Shown one piece after another: positions 1 to 5,083 of a DNA stretch of 5,083 nt. The first letter of the stretch is position 1; the number at the start of each line of letters is the position of its first letter. The notes under the pieces were generated by a model. It had not been told where the DNA came from and did not search any database. It saw only the letters and a list, made by a program, of their open reading frames with translations. Both the position numbers and the translations under genes were made by a program. Source of the stretch: Chloroflexota bacterium (GTDB lineage: Bacteria; Chloroflexota; Limnocylindria; QHBO01); NCBI GenBank assembly GCA_013694645.1, contig JACDBZ010000213.1, positions 1 through 5,083 on the forward strand, read 5' to 3'.

Positions 1-1320
1 CCGCACGGCTACGCGATCTGGGAGCTGACCCAGCGCGCGCTGGATGACCGGTTCAAGGCGACCGGCCACGAGAACCTGTACTTCCCGCTGCTGATCCCGA
101 TGAGCCTCCTCCAGCAGGAGGCCGATCACGTCGAGGGCTTCGCCCCGCAGGTCGCGGTTGTCACGCACGGTGGCGGCGAGAAGCTCGAGGAGCCGCTCGC
201 CATCCGCCCGACCTCGGAGGCGATCATCTGGAGCACCTACAAGCGCTGGATCCAGAGCTACCGCGACCTTCCGCTGCTCTACAACCAATGGGGCAACGTG
301 GTGCGCTGGGAGATGCGCACGCGCCTGTTCCTGCGAACGTCAGAGTTCCTGTGGCAGGAGGGACATACCGCGCACGCCAGCGCGGATGATGCGATGGCGG
401 AGACGCTCCAGATGCTCGAGGTCTACCGCGAGGTGGCAGAGGACGTGCTCGCCATCCCGGTCTTCAAGGGACGCAAGTCGCCCGGCGAGCGATTCCCCGG
501 CGCCGTCGAGACGTACTGCATCGAGGGGTTGATGCGGGATGCCAAGGCGCTCCAATGCGGGACGAGCCACTTCCTGGGCCAGAACTTCGCGAAGGCCTAC
601 GACGTGACCTTCAGCAATGCCGATGGCGAGCAGGAGCACGCATGGGCAACCTCGTGGGGCTTCAGCACGCGCATGGTCGGAGGCACGATCATGGCCCACG
701 GCGACGACGCCGGCCTGCGCCTGCCTCCGGCGGTCGCGCCGATCCAGGTCGCCATCGTGCCGATCCACCGGTCCGACGACGAGCGTGCGGCCGTGATGGG
801 GCTCGCCGAGAAGCTGCGCGCCGATCTTGCCGCCACCGGCGTGCGCGTGCGCCTGGATGACCGCTCTCAGCACCGCCCCGGCTACAAGTTCGCCGAATGG
901 GAGCTCAAGGGCGTGCCGGTGCGGATGGAGCTCGGTCCGCGGGATGTCGCGTCTGACCGCGTGGTGATCGCCAGTCGCCTCGGGGGCGACAAGGAGGAGG
1001 TCGCCGTCGCGGATGTTGCCGCCGGGATGGCAGCCCGATTGGCATCAGTCCAGGAAGCGCTCTACGCCGATGCACTCGCCTACCGCGAGACGAACACACA
1101 CGAGATCACCTCGTTCGAAGCCTTCGCCTCCGGCGTCGAGGAGCAGGGAGGCTTCTGGATCGGCGCCTGGTGCGGCGACGGTGCGTGCGAGACGGAGATC
1201 AGCGCCACGACGAAGGCGACGATCCGCTTCCTGCCCATCGAGCCGACCGATCCCGGCGCCGCGTGCATGCACTGCGGCAAGCCGGGTGTCGACGTGGCAA
1301 CCTGGGCACGCGCCTACTGA
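1..1320 (+). CDS. proS: Prolyl-tRNA synthetase, archaeal/eukaryotic-like type, 5' end outside the window
   Basis: Class II aminoacyl-tRNA synthetase that joins proline to tRNA-Pro in the cytoplasm. The frame is open from base 1 (PHGYAIWE...), so the ATG at 100 is internal and the true start lies upstream. The 439 codons seen, against roughly 480 in the family, suggest about 40 N-terminal residues are missing. Visible signatures are the proline-site RPTSE (205-219), motif 2 around VVRWEMRTRLFLRTSEFLWQ (301-360) with its GHTAH extension, and motif 3 near GGTIMAHGDDAGLRLPP. A His/Gly-type anticodon-binding domain starts at about 735. The C-terminal domain has a CX4C pair (codons at 1171 and 1186) and a CX2C pair (1264 and 1273), the spacing of the zinc site in Thermus thermophilus ProRS. 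The protein ends in Tyr, as is typical of this subtype, where the terminal carboxylate reaches the active site. No bacterial-type INS editing insertion is seen between motifs 2 and 3. The gene appears intact to its TGA stop. Confidence 0.97.
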   Translation, partial: PHGYAIWELTQRALDDRFKATGHENLYFPLLIPMSLLQQEADHVEGFAPQVAVVTHGGGEKLEEPLAIRPTSEAIIWSTYKRWIQSYRDLPLLYNQWGNVVRWEMRTRLFLRTSEFLWQEGHTAHASADDAMAETLQMLEVYREVAEDVLAIPVFKGRKSPGERFPGAVETYCIEGLMRDAKALQCGTSHFLGQNFAKAYDVTFSNADGEQEHAWATSWGFSTRMVGGTIMAHGDDAGLRLPPAVAPIQVAIVPIHRSDDERAAVMGLAEKLRADLAATGVRVRLDDRSQHRPGYKFAEWELKGVPVRMELGPRDVASDRVVIASRLGGDKEEVAVADVAAGMAARLASVQEALYADALAYRETNTHEITSFEAFASGVEEQGGFWIGAWCGDGACETEISATTKATIRFLPIEPTDPGAACMHCGKPGVDVATWARAY

Positions 1321-1346
1321 GCCGCCGGAGGAAACCGTCGGAACAC

Positions 1347-1524
1347 CCACATTCACACGGGAGCTGCACCGGGTCCGCCCGAACCCCTGGCACCCGCCAT
1401 GGCGCACACCGACTGTGAATTTGGGGGGCCAAGACGCCGCTCGGGACCGTGCGCACATCACGTGTGGACGTGGTGCTGCCGCTGGCTGGGTTCGAAACCG
1501 CGCGCACGCCCTGTGTGAATGTGG
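1347..1524. repeat. Array of four copies of a 23-bp two-block motif in the gap before the dehydratase gene
   Basis: The motif is block GYGCAS, five variable bases, then block STGTGRAYKTGG. Direct copies lie at 1402-1424, 1451-1473 and 1502-1524, so starts are 49 and 51 bp apart. An inverted copy lies at 1369-1347. The 12-bp second block is identical in the inverted copy and the last direct copy (GTGTGAATGTGG); the other two match it at 10 of 12 positions. The first block is GCGCAC in all three direct copies, always exactly 11 bp before the second block, and GTGCAG in the inverted copy. In the direct copies at 1451 and 1502, CGCAC and GTGTG form a dyad around five bases, as expected of a dimer-binding operator or a small RNA hairpin. 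The gap has no convincing gene. Function is unknown: an operator array for the downstream gene, a structured leader, or a dispersed genomic repeat are all possible. Confidence 0.72.
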
Positions 1525-1538
1525 CGGCTGCACGCGCC

Positions 1539-1566
1539 CTGAAGGCCACGTCGGCTGGAGTAGCAT
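1539..1566 (+). promoter_or_regulatory. Weak candidate promoter for the dehydratase gene, possibly leaderless
   Basis: CTGAAG (1539-1544) and TAGCAT (1561-1566) are 16 bases apart and match the -35 and -10 consensus at three and four of six positions. Transcription would begin around 1573-1574, at or next to the ATG at 1574, giving a leaderless message. This fits the poor Shine-Dalgarno alternative, a GGAG at 1557-1560 with a 13-base spacer. The nearest repeat-array copy ends 14 bases before the -35 element. Matches this short occur by chance, so this is only a suggestion. Confidence 0.28.
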
Positions 1567-1573
1567 CGGCCTG

Positions 1574-2545
1574 ATGAGCCCGTCGGTCGCCCCGCACATC
1601 GTCTCCATCGCCGAGATCCGGGAGGCGGCGGAACGTATTCGTGGCGTCGCCACCCGCACGCCGCTCCTTCGCTGGGACGATACGACCTGGCTGAAGCCGG
1701 AGTCCCTCCAGCCGGTCGGTGCGTTCAAGATGCGCGGCGCCTACAACAAGCTGGCATCCCTGACCGATGAACAGCGCGCCCGCGGCGTGGTCACCTACTC
1801 ATCCGGCAACCATGCACAGGCGGTGGCACGCGCCGCGCGTCTGCTGGGGGCCGTGGCCGTCATCTGCATGCCCGAGAACGCGCCTCGGGTCAAGGTCGAC
1901 GGCGTCCTGCGCGACGGCGCCGAGATCGTCACGACCGGCAACGATTCGGAGGAGCGCCATCAGCGGGCGCTCCAACTGGTCGAGGAGCGCGGGCTGGTCA
2001 TGGTCGAGCCATACGATGACCCGGCGATCATCGCGGGCCAGGGGACGTGTGGACTGGAGATCGTCGAGGATCTGCCGGAGGTGACAAGCGTGCTGGTGCC
2101 GGTCTCGGGTGGGGGGCTCTCGTCCGGCGTAGCGACGGCGGTCAAGGCATTGGTCCCATCCGCACGAGTGGTGGGCATCGAGCCGGAGCTGGCGGCCGAT
2201 GCGAAGGAGTCGCTCGAGCGCGGCGAGCTCGTGCATTGGACCGCGGAACAGACGGTGCGCACCATGGCCGACGGCCTGCGCACGAACTCGCTCGGCCCCC
2301 TTCCGTTCGAGCACCTTCGCCGCTTCATGGACGAGATCGTCACGGTCAGCGAGGACGAGATCGCCGATGCGATGCGTCAGCTTGCTCGCCGCGCCCGCCT
2401 GGTCGTCGAGCCGTCAGGCGCAGCCTCCATGGCGGCCCACCTCTCAGGCCGCGCGCCGCGCGTCGACGGCGACGATGCGCGCGTGGTGATCATCTCCGGC
2501 GGCAACGTCGACCCGGAGCTTTTCCTCGGCATTCTCGCCGGCTGA
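1574..2545 (+). CDS. PLP-dependent threonine/serine dehydratase or serine racemase, single-domain
   Basis: A 323-residue fold-type II PLP enzyme of the threonine dehydratase/serine racemase family, probably cytoplasmic. Such enzymes convert Thr to 2-oxobutyrate or Ser to pyruvate with ammonia release, or racemise Ser. The Schiff-base lysine is K52 in GAFKMRGAYN; SSGNHAQA (76-83) is the conserved Asn loop; SGGGLSSG (178-185) binds the cofactor phosphate; S308 in SGGNVD contacts the pyridine nitrogen. E203, A207 and D209 have the spacing of the divalent-cation site of serine racemase (E210, A214, D216 in the human enzyme). S77 aligns with the racemase re-face serine, where E. coli IlvA and TdcB have Ala. 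There is no C-terminal ACT domain, so isoleucine feedback as in biosynthetic IlvA is not expected. The frame stays open far upstream, but family homology begins at about IAEIREAAERIRGV, which supports the ATG at 1574. Threonine dehydratase, serine racemase and threo-3-hydroxyaspartate ammonia-lyase cannot be separated from sequence alone. Confidence 0.9.
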   Translation: MSPSVAPHIVSIAEIREAAERIRGVATRTPLLRWDDTTWLKPESLQPVGAFKMRGAYNKLASLTDEQRARGVVTYSSGNHAQAVARAARLLGAVAVICMPENAPRVKVDGVLRDGAEIVTTGNDSEERHQRALQLVEERGLVMVEPYDDPAIIAGQGTCGLEIVEDLPEVTSVLVPVSGGGLSSGVATAVKALVPSARVVGIEPELAADAKESLERGELVHWTAEQTVRTMADGLRTNSLGPLPFEHLRRFMDEIVTVSEDEIADAMRQLARRARLVVEPSGAASMAAHLSGRAPRVDGDDARVVIISGGNVDPELFLGILAG

Positions 2546-2557
2546 CGGGACCCGGCG

Positions 2558-2580
2558 CCTGCGCGCGGCGGCGCCGCAGG
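2558..2580 (+). terminator. GC-rich hairpin after the dehydratase gene, possible terminator without U-tract
   Basis: Twelve bases after the stop codon, CCTGCG (2558-2563) pairs with CGCAGG (2575-2580), and GCG (2565-2567) pairs with CGC (2572-2574). This gives a nine-pair stem with one bulged C and a four-base loop, GCGG. No run of T follows (TCATCGCAAAG), so it is not a canonical intrinsic terminator. It could still pause polymerase or protect the 3' end of the message. Confidence 0.45.
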
Positions 2581-2649
2581 TCATCGCAAAGCGCGAGGAG
2601 TCCATCGTAGTCTTCGCGCGAACCCGGAGGTTGCCATACGCTTGTCCCA

Positions 2650-2738
2650 TGCGCATTGGCCGGGCGAAGGGGGCCCAGACAGATCGGTGCTGAGCGTGGT
2701 CGCCGGCCACCGGAGCCCCCGGATCCGGCCAATGCGCA
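2650..2738. repeat. Inverted-repeat element of 89 bases, long nested hairpin
   Basis: TGCGCATTGGCCGG (2650-2663) and CCGGCCAATGCGCA (2725-2738) are a perfect 14-bp inverted repeat. Inside it, GGGGGC (2669-2674) can pair with GCCCCC (2715-2720), CGGTG (2685-2689) with CACCG (2708-2712), and GCG (2694-2696) with CGC (2701-2703) around a TGGT loop. All helices nest in one hairpin. It lies near the middle of the gap, 104 bases from one stop codon and 117 from the other. It could be a bidirectional terminator, a structured RNA or a small non-autonomous repeat. No target-site duplication or T-tract is seen. Confidence 0.65.
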
Positions 2739-2824
2739 GACCGACAGCGGTTGTCAGCGAGCGACCCGTGAGCCCGACAAACGCGAACCAGGAGGGCGTC
2801 TGGCAGGGACGTACGCCAACGGGA

Positions 2825-2838
2825 GGGCGTGCGCGCCC
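2825..2838 (-). terminator. Short hairpin after the S41 peptidase gene, weak terminator candidate
   Basis: GGGCG (2825-2829) pairs with CGCCC (2834-2838) around a four-base loop. Read on the - strand, it begins 17 bases past the peptidase stop codon. The stem is only five pairs and no U-tract follows, so the call rests on position and GC content alone. Confidence 0.3.
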
Positions 2839-2855
2839 AAGGGCGTGGGCGAGAG

Positions 2856-4190
2856 TCAGCCGCCCGTGAGAAGCTCCACGGCGCGGTCCAACTGCGGATC
2901 CTCGCCGCCCAGGGGATCCTCGGGCGAAGCCACCTCCACGTCCGGTGCGATCCCGTCCGGGGCCGCGGAGTTGTGGTCGGGCGTGAACCATCGGTCGGTC
3001 GTGATGCGCAGACCGCCGCCGTTCGGCAGATCGTTCCAGATCTGGACCGTGTTCTTGCCGAATGTCGGCTCGCCAACGATGGTGGCACGCCCGCTCTCCT
3101 TCAACGCCGCGGCCACGATCTCGGAAGCGGACGCGGAGCCCTCATCCACCAGGACCACCACCGGGATCGCATCGGTCTGGACGAGCCCGCCCGGCTCCGA
3201 TTCCCAGCGCTGCACGTCCTCGCCGGACTCGACGGTGAAGAGGAGCTCGCCGGCCGGCACGAACTGGCCGGCAATGCCCTGCGCCGTGACGATGAACCCA
3301 CCGGGATTCCCGCGCAGATCGAACACGATCGAGGTGGCTCCCTGCTCGAGCAGCGCCCCCAGCTCCTCCCGGAAGAGGCCGGTGGCGCGGTCGGTGAACG
3401 TCGTCAGCCGGATGTAGCCGATGTCATCGGCAAGGAGCTCCGCCTCCACCTCGCGCAGGTCGATCACGGCGCGGGTGATGGTGATGTCGAGCTCCTCGTC
3501 ATCACGGTTGACGGTGAGCGTGACATCGGTCCCGGCCTCGCCACGGACCTGGAAGACAAGCGAGCTGACCGACTCGCCAACCGTCGAAACGCCGTCGATT
3601 TCAAGCACCTGGTCACCGGCTCGAAGTCCCGCTGACTCAGCCGGCGACCCGACGAGCGGCGCCACGATGACCATGGCGCAGCTCTGCGTCACGACCGTGC
3701 ACGAGGCCAGGTCACCGGCCTCGACAAGGTTCTCCATGCCGACCTCGGCACCGATGCCGCTGAACTCGCCGGAAAGGTCGTCGAGCGCCGATCCGTACTG
3801 CTCCGGTGGCAGGTAGCCGGAGTAGGGGTCCTCGAGCCCGAACTCGATCATCCCGCGCACCGCGCCGTCCACGAGCTCCTCATCACTGATCTCGTCGACG
3901 TATTCACCCTTGATCTGAGCGTAGGTTTCGCACAGGACCGCGAACGCCTCCGTCGGCTCGGCGCAGGTCACGGTTTCGAGCGTCGGTGTCGCGGCCGGCG
4001 TCGACGCATCGGGTGGCACGGACCCCAAAGGCGCTTCGGATGCCGATGGATCCGCCTGGGCAGCGCCCGGGGCATCGCTGCCGACGGCGAGACCGGCGAC
4101 GAAGGTGAGGGCGCCGAACAGGAGGAGGACCGCGATCAGCGCGGCGGCGCTGGCCGCTGGCGATCGACGAGTCGATGCATTGGGAGTCAT
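2856..4190 (-). CDS. S41 family carboxy-terminal processing peptidase (CtpA/Prc-like), membrane-anchored
   Basis: A 444-residue serine protease that probably acts outside the cytoplasmic membrane, cleaving substrates near their C termini. A short basic N terminus precedes a hydrophobic segment (about 13-36, uncleaved anchor or signal peptide) and an Ala/Pro/Ser/Asp-rich linker (about 38-70). A helical region follows, with DPYSGYLPPEQY (121-132), then a PDZ domain (about 140-240) and the protease core with DLRGNPGG (291-298). The Ser-Lys-Gln catalytic set is complete: S354 in GSASASEI, K379 and Q383 in GKNTVQ, with the 25-residue Ser-Lys spacing of E. coli Prc (S430, K455). Four cysteines lie in close pairs, C76/C87 and C164/C171; the second pair is in an insertion of the PDZ domain. 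The start at 4190 is preferred because AGGA stands six bases before it; an in-frame ATG at 4226 would add 12 residues. The physiological substrate is unknown. Confidence 0.95.
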   Translation of the reverse strand: MTPNASTRRSPAASAAALIAVLLLFGALTFVAGLAVGSDAPGAAQADPSASEAPLGSVPPDASTPAATPTLETVTCAEPTEAFAVLCETYAQIKGEYVDEISDEELVDGAVRGMIEFGLEDPYSGYLPPEQYGSALDDLSGEFSGIGAEVGMENLVEAGDLASCTVVTQSCAMVIVAPLVGSPAESAGLRAGDQVLEIDGVSTVGESVSSLVFQVRGEAGTDVTLTVNRDDEELDITITRAVIDLREVEAELLADDIGYIRLTTFTDRATGLFREELGALLEQGATSIVFDLRGNPGGFIVTAQGIAGQFVPAGELLFTVESGEDVQRWESEPGGLVQTDAIPVVVLVDEGSASASEIVAAALKESGRATIVGEPTFGKNTVQIWNDLPNGGGLRITTDRWFTPDHNSAAPDGIAPDVEVASPEDPLGGEDPQLDRAVELLTGG

Positions 4191-4196
4191 CGGGTG

Positions 4197-4200
4197 TCCT
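4197..4200 (-). promoter_or_regulatory. Shine-Dalgarno sequence that decides the S41 peptidase start
   Basis: On the - strand, AGGA is followed by CACCCG and the ATG at 4190, a six-base spacer within the normal range. The competing in-frame ATG at 4226 has AGGAG only one base before it, too close for ordinary initiation. The 69-base gap from the methyltransferase stop shows no clear promoter, so the two genes may share a transcript. Confidence 0.6.
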
Positions 4201-4259
4201 GTGATACGGGGAACGCGGAGGCGCATTCTCCTGCGAAACGCGTCCGTGCGCTCAGCGCA

Positions 4260-5075
4260 TCATCGGCGCACCGCTCGCAACCCCAGGAAGATGGGGATCT
4301 CGGAGTTGGCGCGGGCATCGCCGCGGGCGACCTTGCCGGGTCGGCGATCGGGGGGCAGATCGGGGATCTCGAGCATGGCGTCCACGCCGAAGCCGGCATC
4401 TGCGAATGCGTTTACGTAGGCACTGATGGGCCGATGAAACGACCGCGTCGGCAATCCGCCGCCGAGCGACTTCATCGGCACCGCCATCTCGCCCAGGTAC
4501 CCATCGATGCGCCGATAGGTGAGCTTCCGGCCTTCGTCATAGCCCCAGCCGGAGTGGCGCGGCTGGCGAAATGCCGGGTGGGTCATCAGGAGAATGACGC
4601 GGCCGCGAGAGCTGAGCGCCCAATCGGCACAGCGAGCGATCTCATCGAGCGGGTCCATGTCCTGAATGCTGAGCAGGAACACGGCGGCGTCATATCCGCC
4701 CAACTCGAGTCCCGAGACGGCAGGCAGTCTCCGAGCGTCGCCGACCAGGAACCGGGCGCGAGGCAACGCCACGTGACGACGTCTGGCAGCGGCGATCAGC
4801 TTCTCCGAGGCGTCGACGACGGTGACGCATGCCCCGGCATCGACCAGGTACGTCGCGAGAACGCCCTGGCCGCCGCCGATATCCAGGATCTCCTCGCCCG
4901 GTTGCGGCTGGAGCAGGTCGAGCATGGCCGGGATGGCCAGCTCGCGATGATAGGCCGAGCCGTGGTCGCCGACCCAGCCGTCGTACCAGGTCGCGACGCG
5001 CTCCCAGCTCGTCCCGCCCTGCGCGCCACTACCGGTCTCGCGGCCTGCGGTGCGTCGCGGAGGTCGGCGGCTCAT
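4260..5075 (-). CDS. Class I SAM-dependent methyltransferase, substrate unknown
   Basis: A 271-residue soluble protein with the Rossmann-like methyltransferase fold. Motif I is ILDIGGGQG (63-71), with Gly where many relatives have Cys. The β2 acidic residue expected to bind the SAM ribose is D88 in VTVVDAS. GDARRLP (112-118) carries the adenine-side acidic residue, and FLLSIQDMD (133-141) is the β4 motif. The C-terminal half has HRPISAYVNAFADAGFGV (214-231), which resembles the small-molecule (UbiE/Methyltransf_11-like) group. WERVATWYDGWVG (24-36), before the SAM domain, is a common lead-in in this group. The first 23 residues are Arg/Gly-rich and probably disordered. Only eight bases precede the ATG at 5075, so no ribosome binding site can be judged and the frame could start further upstream. 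It lies 69 bases before the S41 peptidase gene on the same strand. Nothing here identifies the methyl acceptor. Confidence 0.9.
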   Translation of the reverse strand: MSRRPPRRTAGRETGSGAQGGTSWERVATWYDGWVGDHGSAYHRELAIPAMLDLLQPQPGEEILDIGGGQGVLATYLVDAGACVTVVDASEKLIAAARRRHVALPRARFLVGDARRLPAVSGLELGGYDAAVFLLSIQDMDPLDEIARCADWALSSRGRVILLMTHPAFRQPRHSGWGYDEGRKLTYRRIDGYLGEMAVPMKSLGGGLPTRSFHRPISAYVNAFADAGFGVDAMLEIPDLPPDRRPGKVARGDARANSEIPIFLGLRAVRR

Positions 5076-5083
5076 GGTCCAAG

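Larger units (their letters stand above)
2546..2855. other. Gap of 310 bases between convergent genes, with hairpins but no supported gene
   Basis: This stretch separates the + strand dehydratase from the - strand S41 peptidase. Open frames cross it on both strands, but they overlap the real genes antisense, share no recognisable domain and lack the strong G/C third-position bias of the flanking genes. It contains three secondary-structure elements, listed separately: a GC-rich hairpin just after each gene and a central inverted-repeat element. A 10-bp palindrome, TTCGCGCGAA, lies at 2613-2622. No tRNA, promoter or transposase remnant was recognised. Confidence 0.7.

Noticed and set aside
340..873. 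Long - strand open frame inside proS, with similar ones at 1045-1728 and 1799-2314.
   Set aside because: These are antisense shadows of real genes, expected in high-GC DNA; they are rich in Arg and His and show no domain.
1488..1499. GGGTTCGAAACC resembles a tRNA T-arm and, with the following GCG, loosely a T-box core.
   Set aside because: Only two or three stem pairs form, no acceptor stem or CCA follows at the right distance, and no T-box specifier domain or canonical GGUGGNACCGCG core is present.
1402..1524. The direct repeats with about 27-base intervals look like a tiny CRISPR array.
   Set aside because: The repeats are too diverged from each other, one copy is inverted, and no cas gene is in the window.
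1013..1573. Upstream in-frame extension of the dehydratase gene, from an ATG inside proS.
   Set aside because: The extension overlaps proS, has no family similarity and crosses the repeat array; homology starts just after the ATG at 1574.
2490..2732. 80-codon - strand frame across the convergent gap, containing a plausible helical stretch near REDYDGLLALCDDLRRR.
   Set aside because: It overlaps the dehydratase gene end antisense and one arm of the inverted repeat, and has weak G/C third-position bias. No family was recognised.
2732..3015. ATGCGCAGACCG occurs twice, at 2732-2743 and 3004-3015.
   Set aside because: A single 12-base match within 5 kb of GC-rich DNA is expected by chance, and the second copy is inside peptidase coding sequence.
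4188..4226. Alternative S41 peptidase start at 4226.
   Set aside because: Its AGGAG is only one base from the ATG, whereas the ATG at 4190 has AGGA at a normal six-base spacing and gives a standard signal-anchor N terminus.

Overview
This window is bacterial chromosome with high G+C (by eye about two thirds) and strong G/C preference at third codon positions. It holds four genes: a prolyl-tRNA synthetase (5' end outside the window) and a PLP-dependent serine/threonine dehydratase or racemase on the + strand, then an S41 carboxy-terminal processing peptidase and a class I SAM-dependent methyltransferase on the - strand. The ProRS is the short, archaeal/eukaryotic-like type with a zinc-binding tail, which many bacteria also carry. 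Together with the S41 peptidase (a membrane anchor, an Ala/Pro/Ser linker and extra cysteines), this would suit a Chloroflexota-like or related high-GC lineage. That placement is an inference of low certainty.

Layout. Positions 1-1320 are proS. Positions 1321-1573 are a 253-base gap containing an unusual array: one 23-bp, two-block motif occurs four times, three times in direct orientation 49 and 51 bp apart and once inverted. A weak promoter-like sequence next to the following start codon would give a nearly leaderless message. Positions 1574-2545 encode the dehydratase/racemase. Positions 2546-2855 are a 310-base gap between convergent genes, with a GC-rich hairpin just after each gene and, near the centre, an 89-base element bounded by a perfect 14-bp inverted repeat with further nested helices. 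On the - strand, the methyltransferase (4260-5075) precedes the S41 peptidase (2856-4190) by 69 bases, so the two may be co-transcribed.

The genes do not form one obvious pathway. ProRS charges tRNA-Pro, the fold-type II PLP enzyme deaminates or racemises a hydroxy-amino acid, the peptidase works outside the membrane, and the methyltransferase substrate is unknown. No mobile element, CRISPR array, tRNA or rRNA was found. The strongest unexplained signals are non-coding: the repeat array ahead of the dehydratase gene and the inverted-repeat element between the convergent genes.
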